Part shown: positions 43,558 through 52,027 of the stretch, piece by piece | How positions within the stretch are numbered: position 1 is the first letter of the stretch | Layout: each line of letters starts with the position of its first letter | Source: CAZGWE01 sp964529405 | Lineage (GTDB): Bacteria; Patescibacteriota; UBA1384; XYA2-FULL-43-10; 1-14-0-10-43-13 | Length of the DNA stretch: 64,000 bases | Direction: 5' to 3' | Assembly (NCBI GenBank): GCA_964529405.1 | Contig: CAZGWE010000001.1 | Location: 1 to 64,000, forward strand | Notes under the pieces: generated by a model | Seen by the model: only the letters and a program-made list of their open reading frames with translations | The model's database searches: none | What the model was told of the DNA's origin: nothing | Position numbers and translations under genes: made by a program

Positions 43558-43600
43558 TTAAAAAACCGGCCTGCTTCTAAAAAGCAATTGCCGGTTTTTT
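43558..43600 (+). terminator. Intrinsic terminator after rpmE
   Basis: AAAAAACCGGC..GCCGGTTTTTTC hairpin with T run. Confidence 0.85.
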
Positions 43601-43714
43601 CTTTATAGAAGCCAATAATTCAATCGATGTCCCTGATATCACAAACTAGTTTGTGATGCCAAAGTGGAGTTCAATCCTTAACGGTCAGAACATTATAATA
43701 TAAGATGAATATAT

Positions 43715-44785
43715 ATGGAAAAAAGTAAATTAGAACAAATTATAACCCATTACCGCTCGCTCGAAGAAAAACTCAACGATCCATCTTTGGTTGGCAATCA
43801 AGAAGAGTTCATTAAAGTTGCCAGGGAGAAAACAGAGATGGCTGGGCTGGTTCAAAAAATCGAGCGTTATTTTGCTGTAATCGACCATCTGGAAGAGAGC
43901 AAGGAAATATTGGCCGAAAGTGATGACTTGGAGCTGAAAGAGATTGCCCAATCTGAAATTGGTGAACTATCAAGCGAAAAAGAAAAACTAGACAAAGAAC
44001 TGACCTTAGCCATTCTGCCCTCCGATCCCAATGACAACAAGAATGTCATCATCGAAATCCGGCCGGCGGCCGGCGGCGAGGAGTCGGAACTTTTTGCCGC
44101 CGAAGTTTTTCGAATGTACGCTCGCTATGCCGAGAAACAGAATTGGAAGGTGGAAATGCTTGACTCTCAAACCACCGGCATCGGCGGTTTCAAATCTTTA
44201 ACTTTCCAGATGGTCGGCTTCAGAGTTTATGCCAAAATGAAATACGAGAGCGGCGTGCATCGCGTTCAGCGCGTGCCCGAAACGGAAAAAGCCGGCCGGA
44301 TTCATACCTCTACCATCACCGTAGCCGTTTTACCGGAGGCGGAGGAAGCCGATATCGAAATTAAGTCGGATGAGATCAGAATCGATACTTTTTGCGCCAC
44401 CGGCCCGGGCGGCCAATCGGTCAACACGACCTACTCTGCCGTCCGCATCACCCACCTGCCGACCAACACCGTCGTTTCCTGCCAGGATGAAAAGAGTCAA
44501 CTGAAAAATAAAACCAAGGCGATGGCGATTTTGCGCTCGCGTTTGCTGGTGGCCAAAGAGGAAAAATTGGCCAAAGAGCGCGGCGACGCCCGCCGATCGC
44601 AGATCGGCGGCGGCGACCGCTCCGAGAAAATTCGAACCTACAATTTCCCCCAAGACCGTTTGACCGATCATCGAATTAATCAATCCTGGCACTCCCTGCC
44701 TCGTATTATGAACGGCGACTTAGACCCCGTCATTGAATCTTTAGCCACCGAAGACCAGGCTAGAAAAATAACCGCAACACAATAA
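43715..44785 (+). CDS. prfA: Peptide chain release factor 1
   Basis: This 356-aa factor terminates at UAA and UAG. It has the GGQ catalytic loop in CATGPGGQSVNTTYSAVRITH (about residue 230), a PCRF N-terminal domain and the C-terminal LTDHRINQSWHSLPRIMNGD. prmC, which methylates the GGQ glutamine, lies 1.7 kb downstream; two orphan genes and a prfA fragment intervene, splitting the usual prfA-prmC pair. Confidence 0.97.
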   Translation: MEKSKLEQIITHYRSLEEKLNDPSLVGNQEEFIKVAREKTEMAGLVQKIERYFAVIDHLEESKEILAESDDLELKEIAQSEIGELSSEKEKLDKELTLAILPSDPNDNKNVIIEIRPAAGGEESELFAAEVFRMYARYAEKQNWKVEMLDSQTTGIGGFKSLTFQMVGFRVYAKMKYESGVHRVQRVPETEKAGRIHTSTITVAVLPEAEEADIEIKSDEIRIDTFCATGPGGQSVNTTYSAVRITHLPTNTVVSCQDEKSQLKNKTKAMAILRSRLLVAKEEKLAKERGDARRSQIGGGDRSEKIRTYNFPQDRLTDHRINQSWHSLPRIMNGDLDPVIESLATEDQARKITATQ

Positions 44786-44794
44786 GATTAAAAG

Positions 44795-44820
44795 TTGGGG
44801 GAGAGCCACGTACTCCCCCC
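44795..44820. terminator. Terminator between convergent prfA and orphan gene
   Basis: Arms GGGGGAG and CTCCCCC surround a short loop, with AACTTTTAA following on minus. Confidence 0.7.
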
Positions 44821-44826
44821 CATATT

Positions 44827-45048
44827 CTACTTCCTCTCGCGTTGCCCCAGGAATCTTGCTCTGACATCCTCCGGCAAATCCCGCAACAAGACCTTGGGTC
44901 CGCAGTCGCAAGGCGTCGCTCGAGAAACATTCTCGGGCTCGAAATCATGCCGAACGTGTACCTTTCCATCGCAGTACACCCTGTGACCGGCGCCGGAACT
45001 GTGGTTTATCCGGTAAACCACAGTAACTGTGCTGTCTTCGATTCTCAT
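44827..45048 (-). CDS. Orphan small protein (73 aa)
   Basis: The start ATG at 45046-45048 follows GAGAGGTGAGAAC. It has a promoter at 45074-45102 and a terminator at 44795-44820, so it is a complete single-gene unit. The protein starts MRIEDSTVTVVYRINHSS and has a CDCGPKV cluster near the C-terminus. No family is recognised. Its GC-rich codon use differs from the AT-leaning prfA beside it. It is antisense to nothing essential. Confidence 0.65.
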   Translation of the reverse strand: MRIEDSTVTVVYRINHSSGAGHRVYCDGKVHVRHDFEPENVSRATPCDCGPKVLLRDLPEDVRARFLGQRERK

Positions 45049-45073
45049 GTTCTCACCTCTCGGAAGTAAAACA

Positions 45074-45102
45074 AATTTATCACTGTCATTATGATATATC
45101 AA
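45074..45102 (-). promoter_or_regulatory. Predicted promoter of the 73-aa orphan gene
   Basis: TTGATA (45097-45102), a 17-base spacer and TAAATT (45074-45079) on minus. Confidence 0.6.
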
Positions 45103-45159
45103 CCCCCTTGCCCATGTTTGTAACCTGCTCCGCCTTCCATGTGGAAAGGATAAGGTGGG

Positions 45160-45227
45160 AAAAAATAGTTAGTCTCAAACTGACTATGCACCTTTTACAC
45201 CTTCTAGGTGTAAGTGCCAAGGTGTCA
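45160..45227. repeat. Short palindromic phrase repeat
   Basis: GTTAGTCTCAAACTGACTAT and ACACCTTCTAGGTGT with GGTGTAAGTGCCAAGGTGTC form overlapping inverted repeats. The element ends exactly where the second prfA-like fragment begins. Confidence 0.45.
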
Positions 45228-45391
45228 CCGTTCGCAGATCGGCGGCGGCGACNNNNNNNNNNCCGCCTAACCGATCATCGGGTCAATCTCTCATGGCATA
45301 GTTTGCCTCGGATAATGAACGGCGAACTAGATCCGGTTATCAATGCTCTCGCCACCGAAGACCAGGCCAGAAAAATAACCGCAACAGCCTA
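45228..45391 (+). pseudogene. Second, partial prfA 3' end
   Basis: Bases 45228-45252 match prfA around GQIGGGD codons. After 10 Ns, 45263-45391 encode LTDHRVNLSWHSLPRIMNGE.. to the stop, the same C-terminus as prfA at 44650-44785 but with many synonymous changes. Only the C-terminal part is present, out of frame with its upstream piece. It is either a decayed duplicate or a chimeric contig join from a related strain. Confidence 0.8.
45253..45262. other. Assembly gap (10 N)
   Basis: A run of Ns lies inside the partial prfA copy. By comparison with the full gene the true missing length would be about 40 bases. Confidence 0.99.
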
Positions 45392-45407
45392 AAGTCGTTC
45401 TAATAAG

Positions 45408-45436
45408 TTGACTTTTCAATCCCTTTCGGATAATTT
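45408..45436 (+). promoter_or_regulatory. Predicted promoter of the 266-aa orphan gene
   Basis: TTGACT (45408-45413), a 17-base spacer and TAATTT (45431-45436). Confidence 0.6.
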
Positions 45437-45472
45437 TCTCTTGTCGTCTGAAAAGCGAAAGGGGTAGCTACA

Positions 45473-46273
45473 ATGAAAATGCTGGTTCGAGAAGACATGC
45501 CGGAGTGGTACCGGCTTTCTCACGACAAAGAGGGCGTGCTTTCCGTCATCGTTTCACCGGAAGCAATAGCCGAACTCCAACCGATCAGATGGGCGGAGGC
45601 GCCCATTGTTCGCCTTCTTCAAGAAACCTTCGGTTTTAAGGAGTTCGCGTCCATCGATCAACCCCGCTTTGGCTTTGAACAGGTCGCCGAGGTCGAGTCA
45701 AGCGAAGACGTAGTGATTTTTCGTTTCGATCTCCGACCGATCGCTCGACCAAAGGGGAAGGAAAGTTTCTGCGACTGGCAGTACGCTTTCGCTGTCTCGG
45801 CCAGTCTCAATGTCTTGCTCTCGGCTCTGACATGGTCAGTCGAGGCGGAAACACTCTCTCGGTGCCCTCAACTACTGACGGTCACTGGCCTCACAACGAA
45901 ACGCGATCTGAACGGGGGATCGCTCGGCGCCGACTTGTCGCCGGCGCTCTGCCACTGGCTGGCCGGAAAGAGCAAGATCGAACATTGGCTGGAGGTTACA
46001 CTTCAGATGCAAGTAGCGTACCGGCGGATGACCAACCGGATTCAAGCCTACTACAGGCATCACACTTTCGCCACCATCCAACCGACCGCTCGGTTGTGTC
46101 TCAACTGTGAGGGAAACGCAACCTGTCTCTATGTCGAGGGATCGACAAGATACGAGGTCGGCCGAGGGTTGGAACTCAACAGCCACAATGTCGACTCGCC
46201 GGTTCAACAGCTGACCCTCCTTGTCGGCCTGGCCACCATCTGCGACCTCTACCGGTCGGAGCATCTGGCCTGA
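45473..46273 (+). CDS. Orphan hypothetical protein (266 aa)
   Basis: This soluble, mixed alpha/beta protein starts MKMLVREDMPEWYRLS with the SD AAAGGGG. No signal peptide or membrane helix is seen. A CLNCEGNATCLYVEG segment (CxxC and a third Cys, about 213-225) could bind metal, but nothing identifies a family. Its codon use (CTC, GTC, CGG) is distinctly more GC-rich than neighbouring genes. It has its own promoter and a terminator (46299-46323), so it is an independent insertion between prfA and prmC. Confidence 0.7.
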   Translation: MKMLVREDMPEWYRLSHDKEGVLSVIVSPEAIAELQPIRWAEAPIVRLLQETFGFKEFASIDQPRFGFEQVAEVESSEDVVIFRFDLRPIARPKGKESFCDWQYAFAVSASLNVLLSALTWSVEAETLSRCPQLLTVTGLTTKRDLNGGSLGADLSPALCHWLAGKSKIEHWLEVTLQMQVAYRRMTNRIQAYYRHHTFATIQPTARLCLNCEGNATCLYVEGSTRYEVGRGLELNSHNVDSPVQQLTLLVGLATICDLYRSEHLA

Positions 46274-46298
46274 CCGCCAGACACGTCACAACACCATT

Positions 46299-46323
46299 GC
46301 CACGGATGCTGTCCAAGCATCCG
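46299..46323 (+). terminator. Terminator after the 266-aa orphan gene
   Basis: Perfect arms GCCACGGATGC and GCATCCGTGGC. The T-rich tail is diffuse. Confidence 0.7.
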
Positions 46324-46459
46324 TGGCACGACTCTTCTCTTGTTTTATTTCCCTTATCTACGGAAACGACCGACTCAACAAATACAATCAAAAACCATCC
46401 GTACGGATAGCTTTTGATTGTATTTCAAATCTAAAATATTAAAATCAGAGAAACTGACA

Positions 46460-47440
46460 ATGGCGACGCAAAATTTAAAATCCATCTTGAAGCGCGCTTT
46501 TTTGGAACTTGAAGCGGCTGGTATCGATAACGCCGAGCTGGATGCGCGGGTCTTGCTGGAAGCGGCTATGAATAAAAAAAGCGCCTATATTTTCTCCCAT
46601 CCGGAAATACCGATGACCAATGCGAACTATGCTAAATTTCGCCGCTACATCAGACGGCGCAAAAAGGGCGAACCGGTGGCCTATATCTTAGGCCATAAAG
46701 AATTTTATGGGCTTGATTTTATCGTTAACAAAAATGTTTTGATCCCAAGGCCTGAGACGGAACTGCTAGTTGAGGAAGCACTCGAATATGTTAGCAGATG
46801 GCAGCTTGCAGTCGGCAGAGAAAAACTGCAAACCGCTAGCCGCAAACCGCTAGCCATCCTGGATATGGGTACCGGCTCCGGCTGCATCATCGTCTCATTA
46901 GCAAGACAGCAAATCAGCATAACAGCAGGACAGCAGTTGAAATTTTTTGCTACTGATATTTCACGGAAAGCGCTGGTTATGGCCAAAAAGAATTCGGAAA
47001 AACACGGCGTAAAAGAATCGATTAAATTCTATTGCTCCGATCTTTTCTCCAATCCCCGCTTGCCCAAGAAATTCGACCTCGTCATTGCGAACTTGCCGTA
47101 TGTCCCAGGCACCAAGTATTCTTCGAGCAAGTATGCGAGTCGAGAATTGCCAAATAGTTCTCGACTTCAACACCGCATCGCCCGAACAATATCTGATAAG
47201 ATGCTCTCATTTGAGCCGGAAAGTGCCATCTTCTCTAATCAGAATGGCACTGAAGTCATCAAAAGATTTATAGATCAAGCCAAGAACCGCATCAACAATG
47301 ATGGGCTAATTTTAATTGAACTCGACCCGCGCAATGCTAAGACTTTGTTCAGATATGCCGGGAAAAAACTTCCGGAGGCTAAAGCCGAACTCAAAAAAGA
47401 TCTGGCCGGCCGTTATCGTTATCTCAAATTAACGCGATAA
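46460..47440 (+). CDS. prmC: Release factor glutamine methyltransferase
   Basis: This 326-aa SAM-dependent enzyme methylates the GGQ glutamine of RF1/RF2. It has an N-terminal helical domain with LDARVLLEAA, VAYILGHKEFYGLDFIVNKNVLIPRPETELLVE, the SAM motif ILDMGTGSGCIIVSLA and IANLPYVP in place of the usual NPPY. Two phrase-repeat insertions (46796-46854; 46901-46936) add about 30 residues around the SAM motif, including RWQLAVGREKLQTASRKPLA. Starting at MATQNLKS avoids a repeat-like upstream extension. Confidence 0.9.
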   Translation: MATQNLKSILKRAFLELEAAGIDNAELDARVLLEAAMNKKSAYIFSHPEIPMTNANYAKFRRYIRRRKKGEPVAYILGHKEFYGLDFIVNKNVLIPRPETELLVEEALEYVSRWQLAVGREKLQTASRKPLAILDMGTGSGCIIVSLARQQISITAGQQLKFFATDISRKALVMAKKNSEKHGVKESIKFYCSDLFSNPRLPKKFDLVIANLPYVPGTKYSSSKYASRELPNSSRLQHRIARTISDKMLSFEPESAIFSNQNGTEVIKRFIDQAKNRINNDGLILIELDPRNAKTLFRYAGKKLPEAKAELKKDLAGRYRYLKLTR

Positions 47441-47509
47441 CACCAAAACCGCACCTTATCGCGAATACTCTCTACAACTCTGTCAGATTTATTCCGTAGC
47501 AACAATCGC

Positions 47510-47538
47510 TTGCCTTTTTAAATTTTCTGTGATAATAC
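47510..47538 (+). promoter_or_regulatory. Predicted promoter of the zinc-ribbon gene
   Basis: TTGCCT (47510-47515), a 17-base spacer and TAATAC (47533-47538). Confidence 0.6.
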
Positions 47539-47574
47539 CTAAATGGATAAACCGTATGAAGGGAGGTGAAAAAG

Positions 47575-47817
47575 ATGAGGTTTTCCCTGAAAAACGAACA
47601 ACGGGAGATGGAAAACGGCAACGGGCACTTCCAGACCGTTATCATCGAGCGGAGACTGCTGGTTTGCCCGCGATGTCGGCGGAAAGTTTCCGCCCTCGAC
47701 TTTCAGCGCGGCGGCGATACCATCCCAGTGTACGCTGTCGTGTGTAAAGACTGTAAAACGATATACCTCTTTCCGTCCGAAAATAACAATCCGGACGAGG
47801 AGACCAAGAGTGCTTGA
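47575..47817 (+). CDS. Small zinc-ribbon protein (80 aa)
   Basis: The start ATG is preceded by GGGAGG eight bases upstream. The central LLVCPRCRRKVSALDF and VVCKDCKTIYLF give a CxxC-x27-CxxC zinc ribbon. No other domain is seen. It has its own promoter and strong downstream hairpins. It may bind nucleic acid or protein; the function is unknown. Like the other orphan genes here it is more GC-rich than core genes. Confidence 0.7.
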   Translation: MRFSLKNEQREMENGNGHFQTVIIERRLLVCPRCRRKVSALDFQRGGDTIPVYAVVCKDCKTIYLFPSENNNPDEETKSA

Positions 47818-47829
47818 CAATCCGTGCCG

Positions 47830-47929
47830 GCGCCTTTACCTCTTTATCGGAGGAACCCATCCGGCAAGGGTAAAGGCGCTAATCAAAAAACCCTCCGTAA
47901 AGTTTAACGCAAAACGGAGGATTTTTTGT
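47830..47929. terminator. Tandem hairpins and bidirectional terminator
   Basis: GCGCCTTTACC and GGTAAAGGCGC form an outer hairpin (about 47830-47880). Next, AACCCTCCGTAAAG..CAAAACGGAGGATTTTTTG (47885-47929) terminates both the zinc-ribbon gene and htrA from the other side. Confidence 0.75.
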
Positions 47930-47974
47930 CTGAATGTTCGTTTATTTGCTATTAGAAAAACCGGTTGCTTGTTT

Positions 47975-49165
47975 CTACTTGCTTTCTTCCAGTTTGATTT
48001 TAACGGTTTTCTCGGCGCCATTGGACCGGACTTTGAGCTCGATTTCATCATCAACTTTGTACTGCTGTATTAAACTAATCAAACTCTTGCTTTCATTAAT
48101 CTTTTCCCTGTTAATCTCCAAAATAATGTCGTTTTCCTGAAGACCCGCCTTGTCGGCCGGTGAACCCGGAATGACGGCAAATTGGCCGAAACCGTTGCCC
48201 CGCAAAATCATCGCGCCATAATCAACCGGGAGATTATTGGTTTTAGCCAAATCCTTAGTGATCTGGACGTAGCGGACACCAAGATATGGTCGGATAATCC
48301 GCCCTGTCCGCTTGATACTGTCAATAGCTGTTTTAGCTGCATTGATAGGAATGGCAAAACCGATACCCTGGGCATCTGAAGCGACGGCTGTATTAATCCC
48401 GACAACCTGTCCCTTCAAATTAACCAGGGGGCCGCCGGAATTGCCGGGATTGATGGCCGCATCAGTCTGAATCATATTGTCAAGCGTCTCAGAATTAGCT
48501 CCGCTGGCATCGGAAGCTTCAATTTTGCGGTTGCGGCCCGAAACGACACCCACAGTAACTGAATTTTGATACTTGCCAAGGGCGTTGCCGACAGCCACCA
48601 CCCACTGTCCGACTTTAAGCTCATCGGAGTCGCCCAAATCTACAACCGGTAAATTCCGGGCGTCAATTTTTAGTACGGCAATATCCTGAAAAGCATCAAT
48701 TGACTTAACGCTGGCATCATAACTCGTACCATCTGCCAAAATGACAGTGTAGGTGGCGTTAGCATCAGAAACAACATGTTTGTTGGTCAAAACCAAACCG
48801 TCGCTGGTGATAATAAAACCTGTCCCCGCTCCGGAAGTTTCGTAAACCTGGCCAAAGATATCCTGGACCTGTTTTTTTAATTTAATTGACACAACGGCGT
48901 TGGAAACTTTGTTAGTGGAATCAATCACGGCACTGGATTCTTCCAAAACCATCCGGTCGGTCCGGGTTGTCGGAATCGAGATGCCTTCGCCTAATTTATT
49001 GGCCAGATAACTGCCCTTAGGGGAAAGCAAAAGGACGCCGCCGACGCCGCCGATTGCTCCAATAATTAAACCGGAAAGCACCAAGGCGATAATTAAAAAC
49101 AGGACGCGCCTCCGGTGCAATATCTTTTTACTATTTGTTAAACCTTCATTGTCCATTTGAGACAT
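47975..49165 (-). CDS. HtrA/DegP-type serine protease with PDZ domain
   Basis: This 396-aa envelope protease has a cytoplasmic start, one membrane anchor (about 28-55, LFLIIALVLSGLIIGAIGG), then a trypsin-like domain with His in LTNKHVVS, Asp in QDIAVLKID and Ser in NPGNSGGPLVN. A single C-terminal PDZ domain (GSPADKAGLQENDIILEING-like) follows. The start is chosen at MSQMDNEG with GGGAGT upstream. It degrades misfolded extracytoplasmic proteins. Confidence 0.94.
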   Translation of the reverse strand: MSQMDNEGLTNSKKILHRRRVLFLIIALVLSGLIIGAIGGVGGVLLLSPKGSYLANKLGEGISIPTTRTDRMVLEESSAVIDSTNKVSNAVVSIKLKKQVQDIFGQVYETSGAGTGFIITSDGLVLTNKHVVSDANATYTVILADGTSYDASVKSIDAFQDIAVLKIDARNLPVVDLGDSDELKVGQWVVAVGNALGKYQNSVTVGVVSGRNRKIEASDASGANSETLDNMIQTDAAINPGNSGGPLVNLKGQVVGINTAVASDAQGIGFAIPINAAKTAIDSIKRTGRIIRPYLGVRYVQITKDLAKTNNLPVDYGAMILRGNGFGQFAVIPGSPADKAGLQENDIILEINREKINESKSLISLIQQYKVDDEIELKVRSNGAEKTVKIKLEESK

Positions 49166-49278
49166 TCCAACTCCCATATCAAATATCTTTATAACAGCGC
49201 GCAATATAAAGCCGGCTGAATAAGGAATACCAAAACCTGTTTTCTGTTATTCCGCGTAGCTGGTTGTCCGTCGTCCGT

Positions 49279-49548
49279 TTATGGTTTTTTTCTCTTCTCG
49301 ATCTCTTCTTTAACTTCACCGGCAAAATTTTTTGCCTTCTCGCCAACGGTTCCAGCGATTTTTTCGACCTCTTTGCCAATATTCCCAGTCATGTCTTTGC
49401 TCTTTTCGGCGATATCCTTGGCTTTCTCTTTGATGGCACCGCGCGTTTCTTTGCCGCTCTTCGGGGCAAACAATATCCCGGCCGCCGCACCGGCCAATGC
49501 TCCCAAAGCCGCACCGGTTACAAATTTCTTTTTGCTATCTTTGCTCAT
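49279..49548 (-). CDS. YtxH-domain protein
   Basis: This 89-aa protein has a glycine/alanine-rich membrane segment (VTGAALGALAGAAAGILFAPKSGKETR), the YtxH signature, then a Lys/Glu-rich helical tail. The family is general-stress-related in firmicutes; its biochemical role is unknown. It overlaps the upstream DUF948-like gene by 14 bases, so the two are coupled. Confidence 0.85.
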   Translation of the reverse strand: MSKDSKKKFVTGAALGALAGAAAGILFAPKSGKETRGAIKEKAKDIAEKSKDMTGNIGKEVEKIAGTVGEKAKNFAGEVKEEIEKRKKP

Positions 49549-49846
49549 CTTTTTTGTTCTCCTTTACTTTATCGTCTTTATCTAAGAAAGAACTGAATTT
49601 TCTTTGAGCATATTTGATGGCGTCGAGGGAAGCCACAAAGGCTTTGACGGTTTCGACAAAACTATCCAGAATTGACTTGGCATGGTCAAAAGAGGCGTCC
49701 AACTCTTTGACGCGCCTTCGCGAAATGCCTGTCACCTCATTAAGATGGGCCAGGGTAATATAGAGGCGGACAAGGTTGGCAATAAGCAATATGCCGACAA
49801 CGATACTGACGATTAATAAAATTTGATACAGTATTTCAATATCCAT
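49535..49846 (-). CDS. DUF948-like membrane protein
   Basis: This 103-aa protein has an N-terminal membrane helix (IVSIVVGILLIANLV), then an amphipathic helical region and a Lys/Asp-rich tail. It resembles DUF948 proteins that often pair with YtxH genes, as here. Function unknown; the pairing is the main support. Confidence 0.65.
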   Translation of the reverse strand: MDIEILYQILLIVSIVVGILLIANLVRLYITLAHLNEVTGISRRRVKELDASFDHAKSILDSFVETVKAFVASLDAIKYAQRKFSSFLDKDDKVKENKKDEQR

Positions 49847-49938
49847 TCACCCCTCCCGGTTACAACACAGCCCTTATTATACACTTAATATTTGCAAGCG
49901 GCAAACGCCCCCAAGAAAGTCCGAATGGAATTTAGTAT

Positions 49939-50460
49939 TTAACTTTTTTCCACAAGTACCGTCCATCCTCCCTGGTCGATTCTGGAGTTTGGGACGATAA
50001 AGATTTCGCCTTTGTCGCCTTTGATTGTTGTTTTGCGGATATCGGTTTTTTCGACCACGCCTTCTATGTCTCCGGTTTTTATACGCATACCGCACTCAAA
50101 ATTATTATCCTTGGCCAAAAAAATACCGGAAGTGATGTCGTTGGCCAGGGTTGAAATACCGTTGGCAATAGCAAAGCCGAGCAATACTAATGAACCGGAT
50201 ATCTTAGCGGCCAGGGAAGAAAAACCCGCCTCCCTGGCAAGCTCCGAAAATAAAACAAACCAGAGGATTATAACAGCCAAAGAGACCAAAATATTTGAAA
50301 GAGCTTTTGGCACCTTGGCGATCTTTAGGGCTCTGCCCAACGAACCGGCCAAAATCTTTATTAAAAGATAACCGACAGCAAAACTAAAGATGATTCCCGG
50401 AATTTTTGGCCCGAAATTTGCAACTTGCTGGTTAAATTGGCTAAACGTGTTTTCAAGCAT
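49939..50460 (-). CDS. Small MscS-family (mechanosensitive channel-like) protein
   Basis: This 173-aa protein has two to three membrane helices (IIFSFAVGYLLIKIL; LVSLAVIILWFVLFSEL; LLGFAIANGISTLANDI), the last with the gating-helix pattern. It ends in a short beta domain with RIKTGDIEGVVEKTDIRKTTIKGDKGE and VPNSRI, the MscS core. It lacks the large C-terminal alpha/beta domain of E. coli MscS, so it is a minimal form. Starting ATG 50460. Confidence 0.85.
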   Translation of the reverse strand: MLENTFSQFNQQVANFGPKIPGIIFSFAVGYLLIKILAGSLGRALKIAKVPKALSNILVSLAVIILWFVLFSELAREAGFSSLAAKISGSLVLLGFAIANGISTLANDITSGIFLAKDNNFECGMRIKTGDIEGVVEKTDIRKTTIKGDKGEIFIVPNSRIDQGGWTVLVEKS

Positions 50461-50469
50461 ATTTCCCTC

Positions 50470-50553
50470 TCAATTCATATTACATAGAAGGTACGACGTA
50501 TGACGGTTACAAAATTATTTAATTAAATCGTAATACGTACTACGTTGTGCTTT
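50470..50553. repeat. Palindromic phrase repeat downstream of gatB
   Basis: TAGAAGGTACGACGTATGACG and CGTAATACGTACTACGTTGTG with TTTCTA form an inverted repeat of reiterated ACGTA units around TTTAATTAAA. It lies between gatB and the MscS gene. Confidence 0.5.
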
Positions 50554-52023
50554 CTACGAGTTTGTTAATTTATTACGAAGAATCTCATTGACTACTTTGG
50601 GATTGGCTTTGCCCCCGGTTTTTTTCATGACAAGGCCAACAAAGAAACCCAAGAGTTGTGCTTTACCGGCTTTGTAAGCTGCAACTTCATTGGGATTCGC
50701 AGATACAATCTGTTCGACAACACTGTCAAGCTCGCTCGTATCTCCCATCTGGCCACCGCCAATGCTATTCAGGGCATCTTCAAAACTTTTGCCTTCATGA
50801 ATCAGGCCGGCAATTTGGGTAAAGTTGGCTTTGGAAATCTTATCGGCGGAGAGTGCTTTGATCGCCTTTATATAATCAGCAATCTTGTTATAGTCTTGGC
50901 CGCTAAAAATAAAACTGAAGTAATTGTGCACTACTGCGCGCGCCAAAAGCGATATATATTTAGTATCAATTTCGGCTGACAGCCTTTTGAAAAATTCACC
51001 CTTGTTTTTGTTATCAACCAAGATTCTCGCATCCGCAGCCGGCAGGCCCAAGGCGAGCAGTCCGGCTGATTTACTTTCCGGCGATTCCCCGATTTCCGAT
51101 CTCAAGGCTTCAATATCATACTTTGTCATATCAAACGGCGGCAAATCCGGCTCTGGAAAATAGCGGTAATCGGCCGCCTCCTCTTTGGTGCGCTGGACAT
51201 AGGTAATATTTTTCTTGCTGTCATAACCGCGCGTAACTCTGCTTTTCCTCTCCGGCCAATTGGGATATTCCGCTTTTAATCTCCCTTCCTCAAGAGCCAG
51301 GGCTTTCTCAACAAATCTGAATGAATTTAAATTCTTGATCTCCACAATCTCCGACATCCTTTCCGCTCTCCACTCTCCACTTTCCACTTTTCCGACGGAG
51401 ACGGAAATATTGGCGTCGCACCTTAAATGCCCCTTCTCCATATCAGCATCGGAAACTTTGACTTCATCGCGGACTAATTTTTGCAAGCGGCGCAAAAAGT
51501 CGCCGGCCTGTTTGGGCGAAGTAATATCCGGCTCGGTCACCATCTCCATCAGCGGCGTACCGGCCCGGTTCAAATCGACCAAGCTTTTGCCGTTGGCGTG
51601 GATCAGTTTGCCGGCGTCTTCCTCCAAATGCACCCGATTAAAGCGTATAGTAAAATCTTTTTCCTTATCTTTGATATTTGATATTTGATATTTGATATTG
51701 AGCGATCCTCCGATCGCGAACGGTTCATCATATTGTGATATCTGGTAACCTTTCGGCAAATCGGGATAAAAATAATGCTTGCGGTCGAACTTGGCGATTT
51801 TAGGAATATCCGAATTTAAAGCCAGGCCGGTTTTAATCGTCATCAAAACCGCTTGCTCGTTTGTGACCGGCAAAGCTCCCGGCAAGCCTAGGCAAACCGG
51901 ACAAACAACCGTGTTTGGCGCCTTGTCTTCAGCATTATTATCGCAACGGCAAAACATCTTGCTCTTGGTTTTGAGCTGAACATGTATTTCCAAGCCGATT
52001 GTAGTGAGTAAAGTCGAATCCAT
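50554..52023 (-). CDS. gatB: Asp/Glu-tRNA amidotransferase subunit B
   Basis: This protein of about 489 aa activates mischarged Glu-tRNA(Gln)/Asp-tRNA(Asn) for amidation. The N-terminal kinase-like domain has TTIGLEIHVQLKTKSKMFC, HLEEDAGKLIH, DLNRAGTPLMEMVTEPD and YRYFPEPDLPP; the C-terminal GatB/YqeY domain binds tRNA. Two in-frame phrase insertions are visible: IKYQISNIKDKEKD (51671-51700) and KVESGEWRAERMSE (51360-51392). It is separated from gatA/gatC by a cyclophilin and a small gene. Confidence 0.95.
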   Translation of the reverse strand: MDSTLLTTIGLEIHVQLKTKSKMFCRCDNNAEDKAPNTVVCPVCLGLPGALPVTNEQAVLMTIKTGLALNSDIPKIAKFDRKHYFYPDLPKGYQISQYDEPFAIGGSLNIKYQISNIKDKEKDFTIRFNRVHLEEDAGKLIHANGKSLVDLNRAGTPLMEMVTEPDITSPKQAGDFLRRLQKLVRDEVKVSDADMEKGHLRCDANISVSVGKVESGEWRAERMSEIVEIKNLNSFRFVEKALALEEGRLKAEYPNWPERKSRVTRGYDSKKNITYVQRTKEEAADYRYFPEPDLPPFDMTKYDIEALRSEIGESPESKSAGLLALGLPAADARILVDNKNKGEFFKRLSAEIDTKYISLLARAVVHNYFSFIFSGQDYNKIADYIKAIKALSADKISKANFTQIAGLIHEGKSFEDALNSIGGGQMGDTSELDSVVEQIVSANPNEVAAYKAGKAQLLGFFVGLVMKKTGGKANPKVVNEILRNKLTNS

Positions 52024-52027
52024 AGCG

